Below are positions 48,611-55,544 of a DNA stretch of 55,544 nt, one piece after another (positions within the stretch are counted from its first letter, which is position 1; each line of letters starts with the position of its first letter). The translations under genes were made by a program, and so were the position numbers. Origin of the DNA: DAOTXR01 sp034435375 (lineage in GTDB: Bacteria > Chloroflexota > Anaerolineae > Aggregatilineales > UBA3940); NCBI GenBank assembly GCA_034435375.1, contig DAOTXR010000006.1:1-55544 (forward strand), given 5' to 3'. The notes beneath the pieces are model-generated. The model did not search any database and had not been told where the DNA came from. It worked only from the letters and a program-made list of their open reading frames with translations.

Positions 48611-49084
48611 TCAAGAGCCTGCCCTGGCGTGAAGCTCGCTCAGAATCGCCGCACACACCTGTGGGACGGCAGCCCGCACCTGATCGCTGAGGCCCAGCTC
48701 CCAGCCGAGTTGCAGCGGCTGCACGCCGAAGATTACAAGCTCGCCTGGCAGAATACCCAACATCTTGCCCAACTGTAAAGCTTCAGCCAGGCCGGCATCG
48801 TGCAGAGTGCCACGCAATCCAGAGTCTTCAGAGGGCAAGACAACCTCGTCAGGTGTGAAGCGCACCCACACACCAGGCTCGCGGCCCATAGCCGCCGCAT
48901 CGATGATAATGGCCCGCTGGTAGCCTTGCAATAGCAGCACCGTCTCCAACCCTGGGGTGCCACCGTCAACCAGATCGACCCCTTGCGGAACGCCAGCGGC
49001 TGCCAGCGCCTCAATCACCGCAGCGCCAACGCCGTCGTCGCCGCGCAGCGGGTTGCCCAACGCCAAGACAATCGTGTCCATCAT
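48611..49084 (-). CDS. Hydrogenase maturation protease (HybD/HycI family)
   Basis: A 157-residue endopeptidase that cuts the C-terminal peptide from the NiFe hydrogenase large subunit after nickel insertion. Signature motifs are 'VLALGNPLRGDDGVGAAVIE' (G-N-x-L-x-x-D-D-G-x-G), 'VDLVDGGTPGLETVLLLQGY' and 'RAIIIDAAAMGREPGVWVRF' with the second metal-binding Asp; a His lies in 'GTLHDAGLAEALQL'. Its natural target, the large subunit at 49125-50426, is directly upstream and retains the peptide. I start it at the double Met at 49084; a TTG at 49132 overlapping hydA is possible. Confidence 0.93.
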   Translation of the reverse strand: MMDTIVLALGNPLRGDDGVGAAVIEALAAAGVPQGVDLVDGGTPGLETVLLLQGYQRAIIIDAAAMGREPGVWVRFTPDEVVLPSEDSGLRGTLHDAGLAEALQLGKMLGILPGELVIFGVQPLQLGWELGLSDQVRAAVPQVCAAILSELHARAGS

Positions 49085-49124
49085 CGTCCAGCGGCAAGGG
49101 CAGCGCTCCTCTTGCAGCCACAGT

Positions 49125-50426
49125 TCAGACAAAAGTCACGTTCAACAAGTGCGTCGAGCACGAAATGCACGGGTCGTAGGCTCTGACCAGCATCTCTAGC
49201 GCCAGGGTAATCTCCTCCTGCGAGCGATCGACGATGGTCGGCACCAGAGCACGCATGTCTTCTTCAGCATTCTGCAAGTTCTGGTTGGTAGGGATGATGC
49301 AGTTTGCCCCTACCACACGGCCATCCTTGATCTGGTAGTTGTGGAACAGGATGCCGCGTGGCACCTCGCATGATCCGACCCCCTCACCTGTCAGGCGGGC
49401 AGGTTGGGCAGGCTCCTCCCACATGATGCCGCGCTCAAGGAGCGTATCGGCGATGGCAATCGCATCCTCAACAGCATGGGCAATCTCTACCACCTGGGCT
49501 GCCGTGATCATGTAGGGGTTGTGACACACCGGCTTGAGACCTAGGGCGGAGGCCGCCTGCTTGGCCTTGGGATGCAACTGGCTATGGTTGACATTGAACC
49601 GCGCCAGCGCCCCAACCATGTAGGCGTCGCGCTGGTGCCTGGTGCGCTTGGCCGACGAGTGCTTGACCAAGTACTCGTTGGTCACCTGACGGTACTGCTC
49701 AAGCGGCCACGTGCCGCCATCGGAGCTGGCAATCACACCGTCGATGAAAGCGTACTCGTCCGGCTTGTGGAGCGCGATGTACTCCGTCTCACGCTCGAAG
49801 GCAGGGAACTTAAGCGACTGGAAAAGCTCGACGGTAGCGTCTACGTCAGCCCGTGCAGCATCCAGCCTCTCGCGGAGCGCGTAGAGCTGGTCATGGTTGG
49901 GGAAGGAGCTGAAACCGCCGACGACCATCGAGATAGGGTGGGTGTGGCGACCGCAGATCGCCGCACAGAGGTCTCCAGCCAACTTTTTCATGCGCAGGGC
50001 ACGCAACACCACATCTGGCGCAGAAGATGCCAGTGGAATGACGCTCCCCACGCCCAGAAAATCAGGAGCAACCAACATGTAGGCATGCAGCACATGGCTG
50101 TCGAGAATCTCGCCGTAGAAGTTGAGCTTGCGGAGCAAGACCGTCTGTTCGCTCAGTTCGACGCCCAAGGCAGTTTCAGTGGCACGCAGTGAGGTAGTGG
50201 CGTGACCAACAGCGCAGATGCCGCAGATGCGCGACGTAATGTGCGACGACTGATCATAGGGACGACCGCGCAGCATTGCTTCGAAAAAGCGCGGCGCTTC
50301 GACGATCTGAAGCTCGCACTGCTCCAGCTTGCCATTCTTCACGTTGACAACAATGTTGCCGTGCCCCTCCACGCGCGTGACGTGGTGTACGTTGATGTGG
50401 ACGTTGGACTTTGCTCGTGTGGCCAT
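49125..50426 (-). CDS. hydA: NiFe hydrogenase large (catalytic) subunit, group 3b type
   Basis: The catalytic subunit, 433 residues before processing. The N-terminal NiFe ligands are in 'SRICGICAVGH' (Cys68, Cys71) and the C-terminal ligands in 'DPCISCSTH' (Cys420, Cys423, His426), followed by the seven-residue peptide LLNVTFV that the protease should remove. All four cysteines are Cys, so this is not a selenocysteine hydrogenase although selC is present. The short length and the partner genes (flavin subunit and ferredoxin-like subunit) indicate a cytoplasmic, bidirectional NADP-linked group 3b enzyme (sulfhydrogenase type). GGAAGG lies 5 bp before the ATG at 50426; a GTG at 50432 overlapping the small subunit stop is an alternative. 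Confidence 0.96.
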   Translation of the reverse strand: MATRAKSNVHINVHHVTRVEGHGNIVVNVKNGKLEQCELQIVEAPRFFEAMLRGRPYDQSSHITSRICGICAVGHATTSLRATETALGVELSEQTVLLRKLNFYGEILDSHVLHAYMLVAPDFLGVGSVIPLASSAPDVVLRALRMKKLAGDLCAAICGRHTHPISMVVGGFSSFPNHDQLYALRERLDAARADVDATVELFQSLKFPAFERETEYIALHKPDEYAFIDGVIASSDGGTWPLEQYRQVTNEYLVKHSSAKRTRHQRDAYMVGALARFNVNHSQLHPKAKQAASALGLKPVCHNPYMITAAQVVEIAHAVEDAIAIADTLLERGIMWEEPAQPARLTGEGVGSCEVPRGILFHNYQIKDGRVVGANCIIPTNQNLQNAEEDMRALVPTIVDRSQEEITLALEMLVRAYDPCISCSTHLLNVTFV

Positions 50427-50428
50427 CG

Positions 50429-51199
50429 TCACCTTCCCTCACTCGCCGACTGCGCCCGCCGTTGGTCCATCTGATAGGTGAGGAACATTGTCATCTGGGA
50501 TTCGATGTCGGCATCCTCTCTGCCATGCTCAACCATGACTTCCCTCAGCGAGTCCAGATTGGGTTCGGTGAGCAGGCCACGGCAGCCCTCGCACCCGTCG
50601 CGGTTGGATGGGCAGATCGCGCCACACCCGGCGCGGATGATCGGTCCCAGGCAGACTTTGCCGAGCGTGTAAACGCAGATGTTTTCCTTGAGCTTACACT
50701 CGACGCACATGGGCGTCTCCACCAGCTTGGGGATGCGTCCTTGAAGCAACACCTTGACGATGCTGACAAACTCCTCACGGTCAATGGGACAGCCAGGCAC
50801 TATGGCATCGACCTTGATGACCTGATCAATAGGACGCGCCGGATAGGTGTCATACCAGCCGGCCTTGTCGCCATAGACATACTCGCGCACATCTTGCAGT
50901 TCCTGCCGGTTGCGAATGGCATTGATGCCGCCCAGGTGCGCACACGCCCCCAATGCCACAACGATGGCCGCCTGCTCGCGGATTTTCTTCAGACGCTCCT
51001 CGTCTGCCGGACGGGTGCAGGAACCCTCGATGAACGCCACGGCGTAGTCCTCGCCGCGCTCACTGATCGCCTCGCGGAACTGGACGATCTCGACCGCGTC
51101 AAGCAGGTCCAGGTGTGTCTGGAGCGAGTCGACGACGGTGAGCTGACATCCTTCGCAGCTGCTGAAATCAAAGAAGGCGACTTTGGGTTTGGCTGTCAT
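50429..51199 (-). CDS. hydD: NiFe hydrogenase small subunit, group 3b type
   Basis: The 256-residue electron-transfer subunit carrying Fe-S clusters next to the active site. The proximal cluster region is 'FFDFSSCEGCQLTVVDSLQT', then 'AFIEGSCTRPADEERLKKIR' and 'VVALGACAHLGGINAIRN', followed by 'DAIVPGCPIDREEFVSIVKV'. A Cys-rich C-terminus follows ('PMCVECKLKENICVYTLGKV', then 'GCGAICPSNRDGCEGCRG') for two more clusters. There is no Tat signal, so the enzyme stays in the cytoplasm. GGAGGAGG precedes the ATG at 51199; its start overlaps the flavin subunit's stop by 4 bases. Confidence 0.95.
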   Translation of the reverse strand: MTAKPKVAFFDFSSCEGCQLTVVDSLQTHLDLLDAVEIVQFREAISERGEDYAVAFIEGSCTRPADEERLKKIREQAAIVVALGACAHLGGINAIRNRQELQDVREYVYGDKAGWYDTYPARPIDQVIKVDAIVPGCPIDREEFVSIVKVLLQGRIPKLVETPMCVECKLKENICVYTLGKVCLGPIIRAGCGAICPSNRDGCEGCRGLLTEPNLDSLREVMVEHGREDADIESQMTMFLTYQMDQRRAQSASEGR

Positions 51200-52050
51200 T
51201 TGAGCGCCTCCTCCAGATGTTTGATCTCGCTGTAGGCGAACGATGGGCCATGCTTGCAAGTATAGATGTGGTTGATCTGGCAGTGGCCACACTTGCCCAC
51301 TCCACACTTCATGCGGCGCTCAAAGCTGAACCAGATGTTGCCCTCAGGGACGCCCTTACCCAACACCTCGATCAGCACGAAGCGATACATGACTGGCGGA
51401 CCGATCACCACCGCGACTGTGTTACGGGCGTAGACCTGCACTTTGGGAAACAGGGTGGTGACCACACCCACGTTGCCCGTCCAGGACTCGTCGCCGCGAT
51501 CCACGGTCACCAGCACCTCGATGTCACCACGCTGTGACCATGTCTCAAGCTCGTCGGTGAACAACAATTCGCTGGGCGTGCGAGCGCCGTAGAGCAGTGT
51601 GACCCTGCCGTACTTGCCGCGCTCGTCGAGCACCTGGTTGATCACAGAGCGAGCAGGGGCCAGCCCCAGGCCACCGATGGCAAACAGCAGGTCTTTGCCC
51701 TGGAATGACTTCAGAGGGAATGGGCGGCCAAACGGCCCACGAATGCCTACGACGCTGCCGACTTGCATGGCGTGTAGCACGTTCGTGAGATCGCCAACGC
51801 GGCGCACACACAGTTCGAGGGTGCCATTGCTGCGGCTGGGCGAAGAAGAAATGCTGATCGGCGCTTCGCCAACGCCGAAAACCGAAAGCTCCACGAACTG
51901 GCCCGGTTCATGGCCCAGCGACAGGCCGCCGGGCAGCTCTACGGTAAAGAGCTTCTCAAGAGCCGTCATGGGCCGGATGTTCACAATCCTGGCCTGAATG
52001 GGCAGGTAGATCGATGAGGCTTCGAGCTTCTCCCGGAGATAGGGGGTCAT
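51196..52050 (-). CDS. hydG: Hydrogenase flavin/NAD(P) subunit
   Basis: The 284-residue diaphorase-type subunit that passes electrons to NAD(P). The FAD domain is first ('HEPGQFVELSVFGVGEAPIS', with the R-x-x-S-like motif replaced by 'APISISSSP'). The NAD(P) domain contains 'LLFAIGGLGLAPARSVINQV' and 'VTLLYGARTPSELLFTDELE'. The C-terminal 2Fe-2S site is 'CGVGKCGHCQINHIYTCKHG' (C-x4-C-x2-C-x8-C). This matches the gamma subunit of archaeal and bacterial sulfhydrogenases and is related to the dihydroorotate dehydrogenase electron-transfer subunit. It overlaps both neighbours by four bases, so the four genes are tightly coupled. Confidence 0.94.
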   Translation of the reverse strand: MTPYLREKLEASSIYLPIQARIVNIRPMTALEKLFTVELPGGLSLGHEPGQFVELSVFGVGEAPISISSSPSRSNGTLELCVRRVGDLTNVLHAMQVGSVVGIRGPFGRPFPLKSFQGKDLLFAIGGLGLAPARSVINQVLDERGKYGRVTLLYGARTPSELLFTDELETWSQRGDIEVLVTVDRGDESWTGNVGVVTTLFPKVQVYARNTVAVVIGPPVMYRFVLIEVLGKGVPEGNIWFSFERRMKCGVGKCGHCQINHIYTCKHGPSFAYSEIKHLEEALK

Positions 52051-53108
52051 ATCAGCGCCTCCTGCTGGCGTCGCGTCATGGGAATACGTCTGCGGGCCAG
52101 CTCATTGAACGTGTCGACCGGAGTGATGTGCACCAGGCAGGCCTGTGCACAGCGCCCACAGCCTACGCATCCCACCAAGCCGTGGGAGTCCATCTGGTAT
52201 TTGCCCTTGCGGAAGAAACGGTGGCGTTGACGGGCAGCGTTGGTCTTGCGGAAGTTGTGGCCGCCGGCCACCACCGCGAACTCCGCGAGTGGGCAGCCAT
52301 CCCACTCGCGGATGCGCACCCCGGCGCTGAGCGTAAAATCCACCTCGTCCCGCACATTGAAGCAATAGCAGGTGGGACAGACCACGGTGCAGGCTCCACA
52401 GCCCAGGCAGCGATCGCCAAGCTCTTGCCACAGATCGCTATCGTAGCTCACCGACAGCAAGCTGGCCAGGTCGGTGATGTCGCTGTCCAGCCGGTAGGGG
52501 AAGCGTGGCCATTTCTCGCTGAGCACCTGGTTGAGGCGTTTATAATCTGCGTCAGTCGCATCGCGGACACCCGTGGCTGACTCGAGCAGCGCCACCCCCT
52601 TCTCCGTCCCAACATCGACGGCATAGGCATCGCCCATGTCCGTCAGGTGTAGATCGAAGCCCTCGGTCACGCCGAGCGTGCCCATGCTTTTGCAGAACGA
52701 ATGCTCAGTGCAGGGCTTCAGGCACTCGACAGTCACCAGAACCGTTTGCTCACGGCGGGCGCGATAGTGCTGGTCGACGTAGCCGCTAAAGAACACGGTG
52801 TCGAGAAGCCGGACGGCGTGCAGGTCGCAGGTGTGCATGCCGAGAATCACGGTCGGTCCGGCTTCCTGCAACAACTCGACAGTGCCCTCCGCCGTGTTAA
52901 AGCGAAACAGCTCTTCGTGCGGCGGTAGCAGGTATTTCTTGGGCGGAATAATGGTCTGTGTATAATCCAAGACCAGCTCATTCGGCGAGGAGAGTTCGCC
53001 AAACAAGTAGCGGTCCTGGAGCGCCTGGGGGCCGACGACACGGTGGTCGGCCATCAGCCGTTCCACCCAGGGCAAGAGGGCCGTTTTAGGCATCACTTTA
53101 AGGCTCAT
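52047..53108 (-). CDS. hydB: Hydrogenase 4Fe-4S subunit (sulfhydrogenase beta type)
   Basis: A 353-residue protein, first gene of the operon. The long N-terminal region includes 'PTVILGMHTCDLHAVRLLDT' and 'VECLKPCTEHSFCKSMGT', typical of the HydB/SudB-like 4Fe-4S dicluster family. Two C-terminal ferredoxin motifs follow: 'CLGCGACTVVCPTCYCFNVR' (C-x2-C-x2-C-x3-C-P) and 'CVGCGRCAQACLVHITPVD' (C-x2-C-x2-C-x3-C). It probably carries electrons between the flavin subunit and an acceptor (NADP or polysulfide). The operon is divergent from the CBS-ACT gene with 248 bp between start codons; the ribosome site is weak. Confidence 0.93.
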   Translation of the reverse strand: MSLKVMPKTALLPWVERLMADHRVVGPQALQDRYLFGELSSPNELVLDYTQTIIPPKKYLLPPHEELFRFNTAEGTVELLQEAGPTVILGMHTCDLHAVRLLDTVFFSGYVDQHYRARREQTVLVTVECLKPCTEHSFCKSMGTLGVTEGFDLHLTDMGDAYAVDVGTEKGVALLESATGVRDATDADYKRLNQVLSEKWPRFPYRLDSDITDLASLLSVSYDSDLWQELGDRCLGCGACTVVCPTCYCFNVRDEVDFTLSAGVRIREWDGCPLAEFAVVAGGHNFRKTNAARQRHRFFRKGKYQMDSHGLVGCVGCGRCAQACLVHITPVDTFNELARRRIPMTRRQQEALI

Positions 53109-53299
53109 CGTGCATCTCGCTTCTACATGCTGGGCGCGATCTTAAAAGTCTCCAATGCAGGAACCACCCCTAAGTGTACAACCCAGACCCCAAATGCCCG
53201 ACTGCCATCCATCATGAATCACCCGGACAGAGATCACTTGTGAAATATATAACAATTAAGGTATGCTATGTCTTGTATCACCTCTCAACTGTTCTGGCT

Positions 53300-53305
53300 T
53301 ATAAT
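53300..53305 (+). promoter_or_regulatory. -10 element for the CBS-ACT gene
   Basis: TATAAT at 53300-53305, about 50 bp before the start at 53357. TTGTAT at 53273 is 21 bp away, too far for an ideal -35, so activation or an extended spacing is possible. TCACTTGTGA at 53235-53244 is a small palindrome between the divergent genes. Confidence 0.45.
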
Positions 53306-53356
53306 GGAGCCAGTACCTCGGCAGGCTGGCCTGCCCGCCCGATACAGGAATGGCCT

Positions 53357-54016
53357 ATGCTGGTGCGCGATGTGATGACCCCCCGTCCGATCACCATCCG
53401 GACCGAGAGCGATTACCTGGCAGCAGTCGCTATCATGCGGGCCGGAAACTTTCGACGGTTGCCGGTGGTCGATCGAGAAGGCAACCTGGTGGGCATTGTC
53501 ACCGACGACGACCTGAATACCGCTCAGGCCGCTCAGGCTGCCCGCCAGGCTTTCAAGCAGCAAGCGATACGCGGCGACGGGGTGTTGATACGTGTCCAGG
53601 AAGTGATGCACACCCCAGTGATCACTATCGCGCCCGACTACCCGCTGGAAGAAGCCGCCCGGATGATGGTCGAGCATCGCATTGGCTGCCTGCCCGTGAT
53701 CGAGGAGGGCAGCCTGATTGGCATCCTCACCGATACGGATGTCTTCCGCACCTTCGTGCAAGTGCTCGGCGGGGGCAGCAAAACCATCCGCCTGTGCGTC
53801 CAGATCGACAATACGCCGGGACAGTTTGCAGCGCTGGCCGGGCGCATCGGAGCGATAGGCGGCAACATCCTGTCGGTGGCCTCACACCCGGCCAGCACGC
53901 CGGATCGCATCAACTTCACCCTGCGCGTCGAATCGGTGACATTCGATGCCTTGCTCAGCGCTGTGGAAGTCCATCCCCGGGTCGAAATTCTCCACGTCTG
54001 GGATCAGACAAAATAG
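53357..54016 (+). CDS. CBS-CBS-ACT domain protein (AcuB-like)
   Basis: A 219-residue soluble regulator. CBS 1 is 'MTPRPITIRTESDYLAAVAI' to 'DREGNLVGIVTDDDL', CBS 2 is 'MHTPVITIAPDYPLEEAARM' to 'EEGSLIGILTDTDV', together an adenine-nucleotide-binding Bateman module. ACT is 'IRLCVQIDNTPGQFAALAGR' to the end, a small-ligand (often amino acid) sensor. The arrangement matches AcuB-type proteins. The start at 53357 has AGGA upstream; a frame to 53174 adds non-conserved residues. It is divergent from the hydrogenase operon, and might respond to energy state and control it by protein contact (inference; it has no DNA-binding domain). Confidence 0.92.
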   Translation: MLVRDVMTPRPITIRTESDYLAAVAIMRAGNFRRLPVVDREGNLVGIVTDDDLNTAQAAQAARQAFKQQAIRGDGVLIRVQEVMHTPVITIAPDYPLEEAARMMVEHRIGCLPVIEEGSLIGILTDTDVFRTFVQVLGGGSKTIRLCVQIDNTPGQFAALAGRIGAIGGNILSVASHPASTPDRINFTLRVESVTFDALLSAVEVHPRVEILHVWDQTK

Positions 54017-54064
54017 TTTCCTCGTCTCCTGGCCAGCGACAAGCTCACCCCCCACTCTTGGGGG

Positions 54065-54093
54065 TTGACATGCCATTGATCCTATCCTATAAT
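54065..54093 (+). promoter_or_regulatory. Perfect-consensus sigma70 promoter for the GntR-SPFH operon
   Basis: TTGACA (54065-54070), 17 bp, TATAAT (54088-54093): both hexamers match consensus exactly. Transcription should begin near 54100, which rules out upstream in-frame starts for the GntR gene, including the ATG at 54070. CGCTA (54095-54099) and TAGCG (54114-54118) form inverted arms over the start site and could be an operator. Confidence 0.88.
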
Positions 54094-54180
54094 GCGCTAA
54101 AGAATGAATTCACTAGCGATTTAGAGGACGACTTGGCCAACTGGGGACCCGACCTCTTTAGTGTGAATAAGGAGAGCAGC

Positions 54181-54534
54181 GTGCCGATCTATGTCCAGCT
54201 TGTGGACCGGGTCCATGCCCTGGTCACCGTCGGGACGCTGGCAGCAGGGGATAGATTGCCGTCGATCCGGTCGGTCGCCGAGCACCTACGGGTGGACTAC
54301 AACACCGTGGCCAAGGCATATGCAGAGTTGGACAGAGCAGGCATGATCAAGACAGCCAGAGGCATCGGTACACACGTCACAGGCAAGCACGACAGGCAAG
54401 CGCGGCAGGCCAAGCTGCGCGATACCCTGGCGGCCGTTCTCGGTGAATTGGTGGAGCTGGGATATACCTTGGATGAGATTATGAGCGCCTTCCAGGACTA
54501 TCTGGAGGCCAGAAGAAAGGAAGAGAAGGTATGA
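54181..54534 (+). CDS. GntR-family regulator, YtrA subfamily
   Basis: A 117-residue repressor type. The winged helix is 'VPIYVQLVDRVHALVTVGTL', 'AAGDRLPSIRSVAEHLRVDY' and 'NTVAKAYAELDRAGMIKTAR', with the wing 'GIGTHVTG'. The C-terminal ~45 residues form a short helical dimerisation segment ('LAAVLGELVELGYTLDEIMS'), as in YtrA proteins. GTG start at 54181 with AAGGAG 6 bp upstream. The promoter at 54065-54093 lies ahead of it, and earlier in-frame starts lie inside the promoter. Its stop overlaps the SPFH gene start by four bases (ATGA), so the two are co-translated. YtrA regulators usually control a membrane transport or envelope operon and their own gene. Confidence 0.9.
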   Translation: MPIYVQLVDRVHALVTVGTLAAGDRLPSIRSVAEHLRVDYNTVAKAYAELDRAGMIKTARGIGTHVTGKHDRQARQAKLRDTLAAVLGELVELGYTLDEIMSAFQDYLEARRKEEKV

Positions 54535-55502
54535 CGTTCGTATCGACCAAACAGACGCAGACCAGATCACAGGGCAAGGCCAAACAGGATGGGATGAAGG
54601 CCGCCAGCCCATTGGCCTTACTGATTTTCATCCTGATCTTGATCGGCATAGGGGTGGTAGATACAGTGCTGGCCGTGCTACACGTGGCCGATGGGGTCCT
54701 CATCGGCCTGACGATTGTCGGGCTGCTGACAGCCTTCTTCATCCTGTTCTCGCTGCGCAAAGCGGATCAGTGGCAGAAGGCCGTCGTGCTACGCAATGGC
54801 AAGTTCCGTGGGCTGCGCGGGCCGGGGCTGTTCTGGGTGGTGCCCATCATCGACGAGATTCCCCTGTTGATCGACCACCGGGTGATGGTCACGCCCTTCA
54901 ACGCCGAGCGCACCCTGACCAAGGACACCGTACCGGTGGATGTGGATGCCGTGCTGTTCTGGATGGTATGGGATGCCGAGAAGGCTGCGCTGGAGGTCGA
55001 GGATTATCGCGCAGCGATCGCCTGGGCGGCCCAGACAGCGCTGCGGGAGATCATCGGCAAGATGAACCTGGCCGAGATTCTCGTCGGGCGCGAGGCCATG
55101 GACGCTGACCTGCAGCGCATCATCGATGCCCGCACCACGCCCTGGGGCGTCACTGTCCAGAGCGTCGAGATCCGGGATGTGATCATCCCGGCAGGCTTGG
55201 AGGACGCCATGTCGCGCCAGGCGCAGGCCGAGCGCGAGCGGCAGGCGCGGGTTATCCTGGGCGAGAGCGAGGAGCAGATCGCTGAGAGCTTCCGTAAGGC
55301 ATCCGAATCCTACGTTGATAACCCCACAGCGCTGCACTTGCGAGCGATGAACATGCTGTTTGAGGGCCTCAAGGAAAAAGGCGCCATGGTGATTGTCCCC
55401 TCGAGCGCCGTGGACACCATGAACCTGGGAGGCATGGCCGGCATCACAGCCCTGACAATGGCGGGCAGAGGCGATCTTCACCGATCAGAGCAACAGGAAT
55501 AA
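54531..55502 (+). CDS. SPFH/Band 7 membrane protein (slipin/stomatin-like)
   Basis: A 323-residue protein. The N-terminus has two hydrophobic helices ('LALLIFILILIGIGVVDTVL', 'IVGLLTAFFILFSLRK'). The SPFH domain (about 83-245) has 'GKFRGLRGPGLFWVVPIIDE', 'KDTVPVDVDAVLFWMVWDAE', 'TALREIIGKMNLAEILVGRE' and 'WGVTVQSVEIRDVIIPAGLE'. A coiled, Ala/Glu/Arg-rich segment follows ('MSRQAQAERERQARVILGES'). The end 'GAMVIVPSSAVDTMNLGGMA' is common to slipins. It should form membrane-bound oligomers linked to membrane microdomains. No NfeD partner is seen before the window edge. Confidence 0.92.
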   Translation: MTFVSTKQTQTRSQGKAKQDGMKAASPLALLIFILILIGIGVVDTVLAVLHVADGVLIGLTIVGLLTAFFILFSLRKADQWQKAVVLRNGKFRGLRGPGLFWVVPIIDEIPLLIDHRVMVTPFNAERTLTKDTVPVDVDAVLFWMVWDAEKAALEVEDYRAAIAWAAQTALREIIGKMNLAEILVGREAMDADLQRIIDARTTPWGVTVQSVEIRDVIIPAGLEDAMSRQAQAERERQARVILGESEEQIAESFRKASESYVDNPTALHLRAMNMLFEGLKEKGAMVIVPSSAVDTMNLGGMAGITALTMAGRGDLHRSEQQE

Positions 55503-55544
55503 TGTGCTCTTACGTGACGCGCCAGGCGGCCAGCGACCGCAAGC

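Noticed and set aside
49125..50426. Selenocysteine use in the hydrogenase, suggested by selC
   Set aside because: All active-site positions are encoded as Cys and there is no in-frame TGA.
53350..54180. N-terminal extension of the GntR protein (long frame from 53350, or the ATG at 54070)
   Set aside because: The long frame overlaps the CBS-ACT gene in another frame, and the ATG at 54070 lies inside the promoter hexamer; the GTG at 54181 has a strong ribosome site.
1..55544. CRISPR array, prophage or toxin-antitoxin locus
   Set aside because: No regularly spaced direct repeats, phage structural genes or paired small toxin/antitoxin genes were seen on reading through.

Overview
The window looks like a high-GC bacterial chromosome, most plausibly Chloroflexota (Anaerolineae-like). 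That assignment is an inference from gene style: many GAF/PAS histidine kinases and receiver-only response regulators, a partial division cluster (ddl, ftsQ, ftsA, lipoprotein, ftsZ), an F420/deazaflavin-type reductase, a group 3b NiFe hydrogenase and sigma70-type promoters with good Shine-Dalgarno sites. No 16S rRNA or other decisive marker is present, so the phylum is not proven.

Layout. 1-310: tail of a transposase, then a selenocysteine tRNA (selC) with its own promoter. 338-3580: an MFS exporter, a lipoprotein and an unknown protein, all minus strand. 3960-8011: a response regulator/histidine kinase pair and a one-piece cyclic-nucleotide-domain histidine kinase. 8022-9768: a HAD phosphatase and a Tat-exported L,D-transpeptidase. 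9784-9985: tRNA-Phe with promoter and terminator. 10225-12374: a visibly AT-richer islet holding a GT-C glycosyltransferase between two inverted, decayed IS3-family ends, next to a beheaded acyltransferase. 12503-19829: division/wall cluster ddl, a second GT-C glycosyltransferase paralogous to the islet one, ftsQ, ftsA, an LppM-like lipoprotein and ftsZ. 19927-26077: an unknown protein, a GAF-GAF-guanylate/adenylate cyclase, a sulfite-oxidase-like molybdoenzyme, a membrane protein, a Ddn-like reductase and a FeoC-like protein. 26252-29398: a Zn/Mn-type ABC transporter with a clear promoter. 29552-33123: an aldehyde dehydrogenase, small membrane proteins and an SDR lacking the usual catalytic Tyr/Lys. 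33456-40228: a PAS-PAS-GAF histidine kinase, YigZ, a receiver protein, YitT, an acyltransferase, MFS and a small membrane protein.

40270-44425 is the most coherent stress module: a minus-strand MarR regulator, a DoxX-like scrap, a double-CDGSH protein, a ring-cleaving dioxygenase, a carboxylesterase/phospholipase-type hydrolase and a flavin reductase, resembling the Bacillus MhqR quinone/electrophile regulon. A possibly leaderless gene follows. 44466-48514: a two-state hairpin element, ferritin, an FHA protein, a membrane GAF histidine kinase and a receiver protein. 48611-53108: a group 3b hydrogenase operon (hydB-hydG-hydD-hydA) with its maturation protease. 53300-55502: a CBS-CBS-ACT protein transcribed divergently from the hydrogenase, then a YtrA-type GntR repressor and an SPFH/stomatin membrane protein under a perfect-consensus sigma70 promoter.

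No CRISPR array, phage structural genes or complete insertion sequence was seen. I found no single clearly undescribed system. The best candidates for new biology are the CDGSH-containing Mhq-like operon, the paired GT-C glycosyltransferases around ddl-ftsQ, and the cyclic-nucleotide-domain histidine kinase.
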